Notes: generated by a model from the sequence alone, not told the origin. A stretch of 35,502 nt of DNA from Alphaproteobacteria bacterium (GCA_013287205.1 JABDEE010000009.1:1-35502), one strand, 5' to 3'; counted from the stretch's first letter, positions 7,988 to 15,501 are shown. Program-made: numbers and translations.

Positions 7988-9091
7988 TTACATCTGCGCT
8001 GCCTTTCTGTTGCCGCCTTTATCTAAGCCGTCAAATGCTGCCCATACGCCACCCTCGCCATGCCAATCCCCTTTTGTGGCAGCTTTGGAATATTCTGTTG
8101 CGCGGGCCTCAAAAAAATTGGCATGCTCAACCCCATTGAGCATGGCCGTGAGCCAAGGAAGGGGGTGCTCTTTCGTTTGTTTATAGTCGCCCGCTGTCCC
8201 TGTAAAATAACCATAACAAGGCGTGAGTTTAAGTTGTGTCAATCGCCAGTCTGCAATATAACGGATATAAGATTGAATATCCTGGGCCATCATGCCTTCT
8301 ATCCCCCCTAACTCAAAAGCAAGCTCAACAAATTTATCTTCAAGATTGACCATTGTCTTGCCCACATCGACAATATCATCCGCCACTGCTTTTGTGACTG
8401 ACCCCGTTTCATGTTCCCATTCGTGATACAAACGAATAATTGATTCACAATGTAGAGATTCGTCCCGCACAGACCATGTCACAATTTGCCCCATGCCTTT
8501 CATTTTATTAAAGCGGGGGAAGTTCATGAGCATGGCAAAGCTGGCAAAGAGGGACATTCCCTCAGTGAAGGCGCCAAACATCGCAAGTGTGCGCGCCACA
8601 TCTGCACAGGTACCCGTCCCAAAGCTATGCATATAATCAGCCTTGGCCCGCATCGACCCATACGCTCGGAAAGCCTGGAATTCAGTTTTTGGCATGCCAA
8701 TAGTTGTAAGTAATAAGGCGTAGGCATCAATATGAACTGTTTCCATGTTGGTAAAGGCTGCCATCATCATCTGGACTTCGAGCGGTTGAAAAATAGGGAT
8801 ATAGCGTTTGAAATAATTCTCGGTGACCTCAATATCCGACTGAGTAAAGAAGCGAAAAATCTGACTGAGCAAATTGCGCTCACTGTCCGTAATGTGTGTA
8901 CTTCCCCAATCTTTAATATCTTCACCCAGCGGCACTTCTTCACCCATCCAATGGATTTGCTGTTGGCGCTTCCAAGCAGAATAGGCCCATGGATAGCGCT
9001 CTACATTGTAAGAACCCGTGGTATCCAGAAGCCCGATGAGACCTTTATCTTGGATATCCAAAGGGTTTTGAGTGGCGTAATTTATTGACAT
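7988..9091 (-). CDS. nrdB: Ribonucleoside-diphosphate reductase class Ia, beta subunit
   Basis: NrdB makes the tyrosyl radical that NrdA uses to reduce ribonucleotides to deoxyribonucleotides. All expected diiron ligands are visible (numbering from 9091): Asp86 (QSDIEV), Glu117 and His120 (METVH), Glu177 (FTEGMSLF), Glu211 and His214 (RDESLH). Tyr124 stands four residues after His120, as in E. coli Tyr122. The ATG at 9091 is preferred over the in-frame GTG at 9100 because GAGGAG lies 8 nt upstream of it, inside the nrdA 3' end. The gene overlaps nrdA by 10 bp, so the subunits are translationally coupled. It should follow nrdA in responding to NrdR and B12. Confidence 0.96.
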   Translation of the reverse strand: MSINYATQNPLDIQDKGLIGLLDTTGSYNVERYPWAYSAWKRQQQIHWMGEEVPLGEDIKDWGSTHITDSERNLLSQIFRFFTQSDIEVTENYFKRYIPIFQPLEVQMMMAAFTNMETVHIDAYALLLTTIGMPKTEFQAFRAYGSMRAKADYMHSFGTGTCADVARTLAMFGAFTEGMSLFASFAMLMNFPRFNKMKGMGQIVTWSVRDESLHCESIIRLYHEWEHETGSVTKAVADDIVDVGKTMVNLEDKFVELAFELGGIEGMMAQDIQSYIRYIADWRLTQLKLTPCYGYFTGTAGDYKQTKEHPLPWLTAMLNGVEHANFFEARATEYSKAATKGDWHGEGGVWAAFDGLDKGGNRKAAQM

Positions 9092-11004
9092 GAAAGGCAC
9101 TCCTCATAATCCGTTCGTTCCATCTTGAGTTCCTTTGTTTCTTTGCCCTCTCCTCCCGCATACTCAGCTCGCTGAATCGATTTAGAGCGACAGTAATAAA
9201 GGCTTTTTACGCCCTTCTCCCAGGCCGTCCAATGGAGCATCAACAAATCCCATTTGTTGGCATCAGCGGGGAGGAAGATGTTGATGGATTGTCCCTGGCA
9301 GACGAAGGGAGCCCGGTCCGCTGCCAACTCAATCACCCACCGTTGATCAATCTCAAAAGCCGTTTTGAAGATATCTTTTTCTTCTTGAGAGAGCTCAGCT
9401 AAATGTTGAACAGATCCTTCCCGCTCCACAATTGATTGCCAGATAAGGTCCGTATTCAACCCCTTTGATGTAAGCAATTTTTCTAAGGAAGGGTTCTTAA
9501 CCGCATAATTTCCGGAGAGGGTTTTATGATTGTAGATGTTCGCAGGAATAGGCTCGATACAGGCTGACGTTCCTCCACAGATAATGCTAATGCTGGCTGT
9601 GGGGGCGATCGCCAACTTGTGGCTGAAGCGGGCTTTAATGCCCCGCTCCTGCGCGTCAGGACACGCTCCCCTCTCCTCAGCCAGGGAGACAGAAGCCGCA
9701 TCCGCTGCACGGCGGATATGACGGAATAACTTCAGGTTCCATGATTTCGCCAGGGCGCTCTCAAAGGGAATGGCTTTCCGCTGAAGGAACGAATGAAAGC
9801 CCATCAGTCCCAGTCCTATTGAGCGTTCACGCATCGCGGCATACTTGGCCCGTGCCATTCCATTCGGGGCTGTATCAATGAACTCCTGAAGCACGTTATC
9901 GAGGAAGCGCAGCACATCTTCCACAATCAGAGGATCCGTACACCACTCATCCCATGTTTCTGCATTGAGGGAGGATAAACAGCACACGGCCGTCCGATCC
10001 TTTCCGTGATGGTCAGGACCAGAAGGCAGAAGGATTTCGCTGCAGAGGTTTGACATGCGTACTTTTAACCCTAATTCCCGTTGATGCTTGGACATCGCTT
10101 TGTTGACCGTATCAATAAATATCAGGTAGGGCTCCCCGGTTTGCAAACGGGTCTCAACAATTTTTTGGAACAATTGACGTGCATTGACCATCCGAACGAC
10201 TCGATCATCTTTTGGACTCCGGAGCCCAAATTCTGTATCATGACGCACGGCTTCCATAAATTCATCGGTGATGTTGATCGCGTGATGGAGATTCAAACTC
10301 TTGCGGTTGAAATCGCCAGAGGCCTTACGAATTTCAAGAAATTCTTCGATTTCTGGATGATATACATCAAGGTACACGGCCGCTGCCCCTCGCCTGAGGG
10401 ATCCTTGAGCAATCGCAAGCGTGAGGGAATCCATCACCCGCACAAAGGGGATAATCCCGGAGGTTTTTCCCGCACGACCGACCGGCTCTCCCACACTTCG
10501 GACGAAGCCCCAGTACGTTCCAACGCCGCCTCCGTTGGAGGTAAGTAGAACGTTCTCGTTCCAGGTGGAAACGATCCCATCAAGGCTATCGCACACCGTA
10601 TTCAAGAAACAGGAAATCGGTAGTCCACGTTTTGCCCCTCCATTGGAAAGTACAGGCGTTGCGGGCATGAACCAGAGGCGTGATATATAATCGTAAAGCC
10701 GCTGAGCATGGGCAAGATCATCGGCAAAAGCACATGCCACACGTGCAAACATCTGTTGATAAGTCTCCCCATCAAGAAGGTAGCGATCATCCAAGGTTTC
10801 TTTTCCAAAATCTGTCAGGAGGGCATCTCGGGTATAATCAAGCTTAAGCTCTTGCATATTGATTTTTTGTTTGAGGGGCAGTTCCGCCGCTTTACGGTAG
10901 AGTTGTTTTTGTTCCTGTGTTTCGGGAAACGGAACAATCGTCCTCAGGGGATCAAAATGAACTAAATTGCCGTCTTTGTCGAAATCGTATGCATTGGTCA
11001 GCAT
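9082..11004 (-). CDS. nrdA: Ribonucleoside-diphosphate reductase class Ia, alpha subunit
   Basis: This is the catalytic subunit of aerobic ribonucleotide reductase (640 residues from 11004). Visible residues are the redox Cys132 (GLPISCFLN), the active-site block NLCSEI with Asn319, Cys321 and Glu323, Cys341/342, the Tyr pair in KSLYYCRS, and the C-terminal thioredoxin-exchange pair CLSC (636/639). It is shorter than E. coli NrdA (761), and no N-terminal ATP-cone sequence (VxKRDG-like) is visible, so the overall-activity site may be absent. The open frame runs upstream to 11268, but that extension is riboswitch RNA, not protein. AGAGGG 7 nt before the ATG at 11004 fixes the start, with Met at 11022 less likely. 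nrdB follows with overlap. Confidence 0.95.
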   Translation of the reverse strand: MLTNAYDFDKDGNLVHFDPLRTIVPFPETQEQKQLYRKAAELPLKQKINMQELKLDYTRDALLTDFGKETLDDRYLLDGETYQQMFARVACAFADDLAHAQRLYDYISRLWFMPATPVLSNGGAKRGLPISCFLNTVCDSLDGIVSTWNENVLLTSNGGGVGTYWGFVRSVGEPVGRAGKTSGIIPFVRVMDSLTLAIAQGSLRRGAAAVYLDVYHPEIEEFLEIRKASGDFNRKSLNLHHAINITDEFMEAVRHDTEFGLRSPKDDRVVRMVNARQLFQKIVETRLQTGEPYLIFIDTVNKAMSKHQRELGLKVRMSNLCSEILLPSGPDHHGKDRTAVCCLSSLNAETWDEWCTDPLIVEDVLRFLDNVLQEFIDTAPNGMARAKYAAMRERSIGLGLMGFHSFLQRKAIPFESALAKSWNLKLFRHIRRAADAASVSLAEERGACPDAQERGIKARFSHKLAIAPTASISIICGGTSACIEPIPANIYNHKTLSGNYAVKNPSLEKLLTSKGLNTDLIWQSIVEREGSVQHLAELSQEEKDIFKTAFEIDQRWVIELAADRAPFVCQGQSINIFLPADANKWDLLMLHWTAWEKGVKSLYYCRSKSIQRAEYAGGEGKETKELKMERTDYEECLSCQ

Positions 11005-11011
11005 AGTGGTA

Positions 11012-11073
11012 CCCTCTTTCATAGAGGGCAGGAGTTGCCGAAAGCAGAGATACGAGGATGTACCTCTGCCCTC
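11012..11073 (-). promoter_or_regulatory. Expression platform: RBS-sequestering and alternative hairpins before nrdA
   Basis: On the minus strand the nrdA ribosome binding site AGAGGG (11017-11012) pairs with CCCTCT (11028-11023) in a 6-bp hairpin with loop ATGAA. The closing strand is also complementary, as CTGCCCTC (11031-11024), to GAGGGCAG (11073-11066). Pairing these would free the ribosome site. GAGGGCAG can itself be captured in a 10-bp hairpin, GCAGAGGTAC with GTATCTCTGC (one G-T pair). These mutually exclusive folds are what a translation-controlling riboswitch needs. Which fold B12 favours is inferred: repression when B12 is bound. Confidence 0.7.
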
Positions 11074-11109
11074 AACCGGTGCGCCCCGCCCGATGGTTGC
11101 GAAATGTCT

Positions 11110-11280
11110 TCTGGCAGGTCTCCTGGCTCGCGGGTTGTTGCATTTCACTCGGCCTTCCCAAAGCGGAAATACCGCCTCAGTGGCATGATGAGAAAAATAC
11201 TCGCCGCTTACAGTTGCGGGGGCAGCTCCGGCATAAATATACGTCGCACCGGATTCCCTTTTAAGCACAACCGCTTAGCG
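11110..11280 (-). ncRNA. Cobalamin (B12) riboswitch upstream of nrdAB
   Basis: The minus strand carries the conserved cobalamin aptamer pieces in order. They are TTAAAAGGGAATCCGGTG (about 11263-11246), GCCGGAGC, then CCCGCAACTGTAAGCGG (about 11220-11204), GCCACTG (11184-11178), GGGAAGGC (11159-11152), and the B12 box AGCCAGGAGACCTGCC (11128-11113). Such aptamers bind adenosylcobalamin and usually turn genes off. B12 riboswitches ahead of B12-independent reductases are known, for example Streptomyces nrdAB, where they favour a B12-dependent class II enzyme when cofactor is present. The open frame through this region is coincidental. Confidence 0.95.
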
Positions 11281-11297
11281 CAGTCGCACACCGTAAA

Positions 11298-11313
11298 ACA
11301 CTATATATAGTAT
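11298..11313. promoter_or_regulatory. NrdR box overlapping the nrdAB -10
   Basis: ACACTATATATAGTAT matches the published NrdR consensus acaCwAtATaTwGtgt at 15 of 16 positions. NrdR is an ATP-cone zinc-ribbon repressor of ribonucleotide reductase genes. The box covers the -10 element, a position suited to blocking RNA polymerase. NrdR usually uses paired boxes; no good second copy is visible at about one, two or three helical turns. Confidence 0.8.
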
Positions 11314-11334
11314 CTAAATGCTGATGGGTGTCAA
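11307..11334 (-). promoter_or_regulatory. Promoter of the nrdAB operon
   Basis: On the minus strand a perfect -35 TTGACA (11334-11329) is followed after 16 bp by TACTAT (11312-11307) as -10. Transcription would begin near 11300, about 20 nt before the riboswitch aptamer. The -35 overlaps the stop codon of the last gene of the integrative element, so the element ends almost exactly where the nrd promoter begins. Confidence 0.75.
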
Positions 11335-11645
11335 GATGTGCGCTGATTTTCTTCCCAATCAACCCTCGCCAACCTCTCCGCCTCTTCTTGAGAGAGCCCA
11401 CCGTCATATTCCATGATGGCAGCTCGTTCTTCGAATTCGTAAGAAAGAGACTCATAGCGAGTCGTATCAGTATTTGTTCCACAAACAGAACGACCTTGAG
11501 GCATCGATGGAACAGATTGTAAGACCTCTGTTCCACATTTGTTCTGCTCTCTGTTCCTCTCTAATACCTGACATGCCAAGGCTTTTAGAGAAAATGTTCC
11601 AGAACTGTTCCGTTGGGTGTTCCGCTGACTGAGCACGTGTTCCAC
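11331..11645 (-). CDS. Hypothetical protein of the integrative element
   Basis: The C-terminal 50 residues, with YESLSYEFEERAAIMEYDGG and SQEEAERLARVDW, resemble a tail I associate with small unnamed proteins on proteobacterial integrated elements near RepA-like genes. The N-terminal half is low-complexity in origin: it reads through the TGTTCC/GGAACA repeats. The start is unclear: GTG at 11645 or ATG at 11504, neither with a convincing ribosome site, and the frame stays open into the gene upstream. The function is unknown. The stop overlaps the nrdAB -35 box. Confidence 0.5.
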   Translation of the reverse strand: MEHVLSQRNTQRNSSGTFSLKALACQVLERNREQNKCGTEVLQSVPSMPQGRSVCGTNTDTTRYESLSYEFEERAAIMEYDGGLSQEEAERLARVDWEENQRTS

Positions 11646-11699
11646 TGACTGAGCACGTGTTCCACTGTTCCATTCCCTAGAGAGTGGAACAATGGAACA
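11475..11699. repeat. TGTTCC/GGAACA repeat cluster (iteron-like)
   Basis: The hexamer TGTTCC occurs nine times on the plus strand (starting 11475, 11529, 11552, 11595, 11606, 11618, 11638, 11658, 11666). It occurs three times inverted as GGAACA (within 11508-11514, 11685-11691, 11693-11699). Most copies extend to TGTTCCA. By chance well under one copy is expected in 225 bp. Spacing is irregular, at 8-20 bp in the dense part. It lies just downstream of a RepA-like ATPase gene, so a replication-origin or regulator-binding role is possible but unproven. Confidence 0.75.
11625..11664. repeat. Perfect 2 x 20-bp tandem repeat
   Basis: The unit CTGACTGAGCACGTGTTCCA is present twice without mismatch (11625-11644 and 11645-11664). 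Each copy contains one TGTTCCA motif and a CACGTG palindrome. It is the core of the larger repeat cluster and probably a recent duplication. Confidence 0.85.
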
Positions 11700-11724
11700 G
11701 AGGGAGGATGAGAGGAGACGATCA

Positions 11725-12702
11725 TTAGACTTTACCCTCCTCTTTGGCGCGTTTGACCCATCGATTCACAGTGCCGAGACCCAGTCCGAGTTCCTGCGCT
11801 ATCTCCCGCTGTTTCAAGCCGTCTTTGTGAAGCCCGATCAGTTTGTTTAATTGAAGTTGCTCTATTTCCTGGACTTGCCAAGTCATTTTTCCATTGTCCT
11901 CTTTTAACCACGCTTGAAAAGGTCTTGCTTCATCCCCATAAAATCCACGTGCTTTTTCATAATGAACTTCAAAGCGAGCGCCTTCTCGTTCGTCATAATC
12001 CTGTGGTTTAGGAAGAACGATGACGGTGTCCAAAATATCTTCTTTTTTAGACGTACCCCGCTGATTCCCTCCCTTGCCTGCATGATGAACAAAAAGAATC
12101 GATATGCCCTTTCGCCGCAGATTCAACAACCAGCCCTGTAGAAGCGTCCAACTTTCAGATTCGTTCTCTCTGCCGCTTCGACATAGGCAAGAAAGGTTAT
12201 CTAAAATCAACAGATTGATTCCTTTGAGATGAGGCTCAAGCCATTCTTGTCCTGAAAGGGTGGAGAGGTCAGGCATCCCTCCCTCTTGGCAGTCCGGCGT
12301 GATGATTTTTAAGTGATCAACATCCTCTAGTTCTTTTTCTGAGCTGGCAATGATACGCGAGAGTCTCTCCTGCAATGTGCTGGCCGGCATTTCACCATCG
12401 ATGAACAGCACTTTGCGAGGGGTCTCACACTGCCACTTATTCTCAAACATCGCGCCCCCACACGCAATCGTATAAGCCATCCAGAGGGCGACATGGGTCT
12501 TCCCAATCCCACGAGGTGCATAGAGCATCGCCAACCCTTGCATAGGAAGAACAGGATTCAGGATCATCTCACGGGGAGGGATCTCGAGTTCCAAGAGTTC
12601 CCGTACATTCAAGGAATGCAAGGGAGGCCTTGCATGTTCCGGTTGAGGGACTACATAGGGTATCGCCCTATCAACTCGAGTCTTCACAGCTTCAATGCTC
12701 AT
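11725..12702 (-). CDS. RepA-like hexameric AAA ATPase/helicase of the integrative element
   Basis: The 325-residue protein has a Walker A motif APRGIGKT (62-69) and a Walker B strand LLILD (164-168). HHAGKGG and RGTSKKEDILD follow at about 206-225. This is the pattern of RecA-fold AAA_25 proteins such as plasmid RSF1010 RepA, which unwind DNA for replication. The last ~40 residues (LKQREIAQELGLGLGTVNRWVKRAKEEG) form a helix-turn-helix, so it may also bind DNA specifically. It lies 21 bp after the small HTH gene, in the same orientation as the integrase, and is followed by the iteron-like repeats. It probably supports replication of the excised element (inference). Confidence 0.82.
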   Translation of the reverse strand: MSIEAVKTRVDRAIPYVVPQPEHARPPLHSLNVRELLELEIPPREMILNPVLPMQGLAMLYAPRGIGKTHVALWMAYTIACGGAMFENKWQCETPRKVLFIDGEMPASTLQERLSRIIASSEKELEDVDHLKIITPDCQEGGMPDLSTLSGQEWLEPHLKGINLLILDNLSCLCRSGRENESESWTLLQGWLLNLRRKGISILFVHHAGKGGNQRGTSKKEDILDTVIVLPKPQDYDEREGARFEVHYEKARGFYGDEARPFQAWLKEDNGKMTWQVQEIEQLQLNKLIGLHKDGLKQREIAQELGLGLGTVNRWVKRAKEEGKV

Positions 12703-12723
12703 TTTCTTTTTTCCAATCCTACA

Positions 12724-12963
12724 TCACTTCCCCTCTTCATTTTGGGCTTCAATCCAACGAGAAAAAGCACTTTTAGAAATCAGGATCTTTCTCCCAATGC
12801 GACGGATACAGCTATTAAAGCCATTGCCCTCAGCTCGAAAGATGAGCGCTCGGATCCCGCCTTCTGTGAAGGCCGGGTTGGTGGTGGTGAGTTGTCTGAT
12901 GGTAACGAAGTCGTCGACGCTTATCGAAGGTTGTGTAGGTGTAGAGTTGTTGTGAATAGGCAT
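12724..12963 (-). CDS. Small helix-turn-helix protein, excisionase/AlpA-like
   Basis: The 79-residue protein has a winged-helix/MerR-like layout. DDFVTIRQLTTTNPAFTEGGIRALIF would be the helix-turn-helix, and RIGRKILISKSAFSRWIEAQ the wing and final helix. Small proteins of this shape serve as excisionases or as regulators of integrase and replication genes on integrated elements. The gene lies between the cargo gene and the RepA-like gene, on the same strand. The exact role is not determinable. The predicted start at 12963 lacks a strong ribosome site. Confidence 0.65.
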   Translation of the reverse strand: MPIHNNSTPTQPSISVDDFVTIRQLTTTNPAFTEGGIRALIFRAEGNGFNSCIRRIGRKILISKSAFSRWIEAQNEEGK

Positions 12964-13069
12964 TCTGTTTAATCCTTTACGCTATAAGAAACAGCACGAT
13001 TGCTGTCTTCTACGTAGAGTAAGAATCAATTTTGAGAAAAAACAAACAGGTAAAGGGGTCCGGGCAAAA

Positions 13070-13088
13070 GGGGGAATGGGATTCCCCC
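13070..13088 (-). terminator. Hairpin after the element's cargo gene, possible terminator
   Basis: GGGGGAAT and ATTCCCCC form a perfect 8-bp stem with a 3-nt loop. On the minus strand CTTTTGCCC follows. It lies 54 bp past the stop of the 13142-14185 gene and before the HTH gene, so it may separate the int-cargo transcript from the HTH-repA transcript. The T-run is short. Confidence 0.45.
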
Positions 13089-13141
13089 ATTGAAAATATG
13101 TTTAAATTCAATAGGATGCGAAAACGTGCTATCCGATGGGG

Positions 13142-14185
13142 TCACCCCTTACGTTGTGCTCGTCCTTGCTGCGATTCAGGCAAGCGAACCAAAGTCGCCA
13201 TCGCATCAGCTAGTTTTTGGCTGAGGGGAGTGAGTTTATGATCAGCGAGTTTCTTTGCAAATAAAGCAGCTATGGCTTCCTTTTTCCCCTGATTTTCTCT
13301 TGAAATCTCCATCTCCCTCATCACCTCTTGCATCATCTCTAAGTAGGGAGTGGTGTATCCTGAAGAAATAGCAGGTTCTACAATGGCAGGTGCTGCCTCT
13401 ACATCTAGGAGAAGCTCATCAAGCACAGGATGGTACTCGATCCCTTTCTTCTTTGCCCATTCCAGTCCCTTCTTAGGATGCATGGAGCTTTTCTCCCAAT
13501 CGTCACGATCAAGATGGATCAGCTCAAAGGCTCCTCCCAGAATAGCGGCTTTCACAAGCGGTGCATTCTTTTCGTAGAGGTCTGACTTCGAAAAGATACG
13601 AGAAAGTCTCTCAGGAAGGTGCCGTGCTGGGGTCTTTGGAAAGGAGTCCTGGGCTTCTGGATTGGCTGCAAGGAAATCCAAGGCTTCTGGGTCACAATGA
13701 CTGATATAGGCGCAGAGCTGATGGCCTGTCCATGAATCAAATGTAGAACACTCTTCGTAAAATTCTCTTACCTCAGAAAGGTCATCCAATCTTAAATGAT
13801 CCCCTGTGACTTCTGTGTAGGCCTCATAAACTGCATCCGAAAAATGTGACATATATTGATACATCAGTTTTACAAATTGAGGGCGAGACGTAAGACGCTG
13901 GCTCAACATCTCAAGATCATTATCATTTGGTGCAATGGTGACAATATCATCTATGACGAAAAAACCATCTGCACGGGTAATTAAGATCCCCGCAAACCTC
14001 CTCTTTTCAAACAGTTTATTTCTCAGATGATCCCTTTGTTCTTGGTAGAGCGGCCCAAATGAATCGTTAGGGGAAATGATATGGGATAACCCCTGATAAA
14101 CAGTCAAGGACGTATCGTCGCATAGCCACTTTTTGCAGGAATCAAGGTCATTCTCATGTATTGCTCTTAAAGCCGCTTTGCTCAT
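13142..14185 (-). CDS. Unrecognised 347-residue cargo protein of the integrative element
   Basis: I do not recognise this protein. It has no signal peptide or membrane helix and is rich in acidic and aromatic residues. A central block about residues 40-75 (DHLRNKLFEKRRFAGILITR, then DGFFVIDD) looks like a folded alpha/beta core. The C-terminal third is helical and charged, with Met/Glu-rich and Lys-rich stretches at about 278-330. The stop region overlaps the integrase start by 4 bp (ATGA), so it is co-translated with the integrase but encoded upstream of nothing else. That position is typical for element cargo; defence, regulation or maintenance are all possible. Confidence 0.6.
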   Translation of the reverse strand: MSKAALRAIHENDLDSCKKWLCDDTSLTVYQGLSHIISPNDSFGPLYQEQRDHLRNKLFEKRRFAGILITRADGFFVIDDIVTIAPNDNDLEMLSQRLTSRPQFVKLMYQYMSHFSDAVYEAYTEVTGDHLRLDDLSEVREFYEECSTFDSWTGHQLCAYISHCDPEALDFLAANPEAQDSFPKTPARHLPERLSRIFSKSDLYEKNAPLVKAAILGGAFELIHLDRDDWEKSSMHPKKGLEWAKKKGIEYHPVLDELLLDVEAAPAIVEPAISSGYTTPYLEMMQEVMREMEISRENQGKKEAIAALFAKKLADHKLTPLSQKLADAMATLVRLPESQQGRAQRKG

Positions 14186-15243
14186 CTAAATATCTTCTCA
14201 TTCATGCGTTGAACAACAGATGCCGTATGGGCTTCACTGAGATGAGCGTATCGCCGAACCATCTGAAGGGTCTTGTGACCCAACACCTCTGCAATTTCGG
14301 CCAAAGAAGCGCCATTCATCACAAGATAGCTCGCGCAACTATGACGGAGATCGTGAAAGCGAAAATCTTGAATACCCGCCTTCCCCAAAGCTGATATCCA
14401 GGCTGAGCGACTGTCCCAAGGCTTCAAAGGGTGAGAGAGAGACGGAAACACGAGGTCCGAAGCCATATTCCTCACCTTGTTATGGGTTTCCATAAGCTCA
14501 AGCGCATAATGAGCAAGAGGCAAGAGGCGTCTCTCCTTATTCTTTGTGTCATGTAAGGTGATAACCCGGCGCTGCCAATCGATGTCATTCCAGCGCAAGT
14601 TGATCAGCTCTCCATGCCTGGCTCCCGTGCTCAAGGCCAAAACAACAAGTGTATGCAGCTGAGGATTCGTTGACGTCTTGCAGGCCTGCAAAAGGCGCTC
14701 GCGCTCTTCATCATCGAGGAAACGCACACGTCCTCTGGGCTCTGAGAGTTTGGAGATCTTTGACATAGGATTTTCGTGTATCCATTCCCACTCATTCATC
14801 GCAACCGTAAAGGCATTGCCAAGGGCTGTCATATAGCGATTAACGGTCGAATTGCTGCGCTTCTCAACATTGCGCCCCTTCGTATTCAAAAGCTTGTCCC
14901 GTTGTTCGATGATACGGGCACGCGAGACGTCTGAGAGGAGGTAAACCCCGATTTCGTCTTTCCACCACCCCAAAAGGGTTTTGACATCTGCGAAACGTTT
15001 CGGGTTTTTCTTCTCCATTTCTCGGAGATAACGATCGATGAGGTCCCCGAATGTATGCTTCTTGGCTTCAACTGTCTTAAAATGCCGTCCTTGGCGCATA
15101 TCCGCTTCGGTTTGCTTGGCCCATTCCTTCGCATCCGTTTTGCGTTCAAAGGTTGCCGATTCAGAAGGAAAGCCCTTCAGACGGACCTTTGCCCGGTAGC
15201 CTGTCGTCCCATCTGCATTGAGTCGTTTTTCGAGTGTTGCCAT
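14182..15243 (-). CDS. int: Tyrosine recombinase (integrase) of a tRNA-associated element
   Basis: The 353-residue protein has an N-terminal arm-binding domain (1-60) and a SAM-like core-binding domain (about 63-165). The catalytic domain has Arg209 (STGARHGEL), His297 and Arg300 (FHDLRHSCASYL), His323 (LGHKTLQMVRRY) and the nucleophile Tyr332. This is the full R-H-R-H-Y set, so it is probably active. Such enzymes integrate elements into the 3' end of tRNA genes. A ribosome site (AGGAGG) precedes the ATG at 15243. The gene starts 294 bp from tRNA-Ser, with paired inverted repeats in the gap, as expected for an attachment region. Confidence 0.95.
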   Translation of the reverse strand: MATLEKRLNADGTTGYRAKVRLKGFPSESATFERKTDAKEWAKQTEADMRQGRHFKTVEAKKHTFGDLIDRYLREMEKKNPKRFADVKTLLGWWKDEIGVYLLSDVSRARIIEQRDKLLNTKGRNVEKRSNSTVNRYMTALGNAFTVAMNEWEWIHENPMSKISKLSEPRGRVRFLDDEERERLLQACKTSTNPQLHTLVVLALSTGARHGELINLRWNDIDWQRRVITLHDTKNKERRLLPLAHYALELMETHNKVRNMASDLVFPSLSHPLKPWDSRSAWISALGKAGIQDFRFHDLRHSCASYLVMNGASLAEIAEVLGHKTLQMVRRYAHLSEAHTASVVQRMNEKIFR

Positions 15244-15373
15244 TGATCCCTCCTCATGAATGAGAGAACTCTATGGCAAAAGAGGGAAATCAGCAACAGT
15301 CGGTTTCACTCACCGGCTGAATTCTTTAATTTTACAAGGAAACACATGGTGTTGAGACGATCTCATTCATCTA

Positions 15374-15501
15374 TGGGACAGTGTTGGGACAGTTAGCACC
15401 GCTTTTGCAAGAGAAAATCTTGGTTGCGGCAGATAGTGTTAGATAGGAGTCTTCACAGATAATGCTGGTTTTTTATTCTCTAGTGTCCCATCAGTGTCCC
15501 A
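15374..15501. repeat. Paired 11-bp-spaced TGGGACA repeats, candidate integrase arm sites
   Basis: TGGGACA occurs at 15374-15380 and 15385-15391, and its reverse complement TGTCCCA at 15484-15490 and 15495-15501. Each pair is spaced 11 bp (one helical turn), and the pairs face each other 92 bp apart between the integrase gene and tRNA-Ser. This arrangement resembles integrase arm-type binding sites. Nothing else coding is visible in 15244-15537. Confidence 0.6.

Noticed and set aside
10081-10548. Long plus-strand frames antisense to nrdA, dnaK, iscS and tsaD
   Set aside because: They are shadows of strongly conserved genes on the other strand with no ribosome sites or domains of their own.
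11005-11268. In-frame N-terminal extension of nrdA of 88 residues
   Set aside because: The sequence is the cobalamin riboswitch and its expression platform; the ribosome site at 11012-11017 fixes the start at 11004.
11467-11673. Alternative minus-strand frame starting ATG GAA CAG in the repeat cluster
   Set aside because: Its content is the GGAACA repeats read as protein; the frame at 11331-11645 has the recognisable C-terminal tail instead.
11475-11699. CRISPR array
   Set aside because: Repeats are short, both orientations occur, spacing is irregular, and no cas genes are near.
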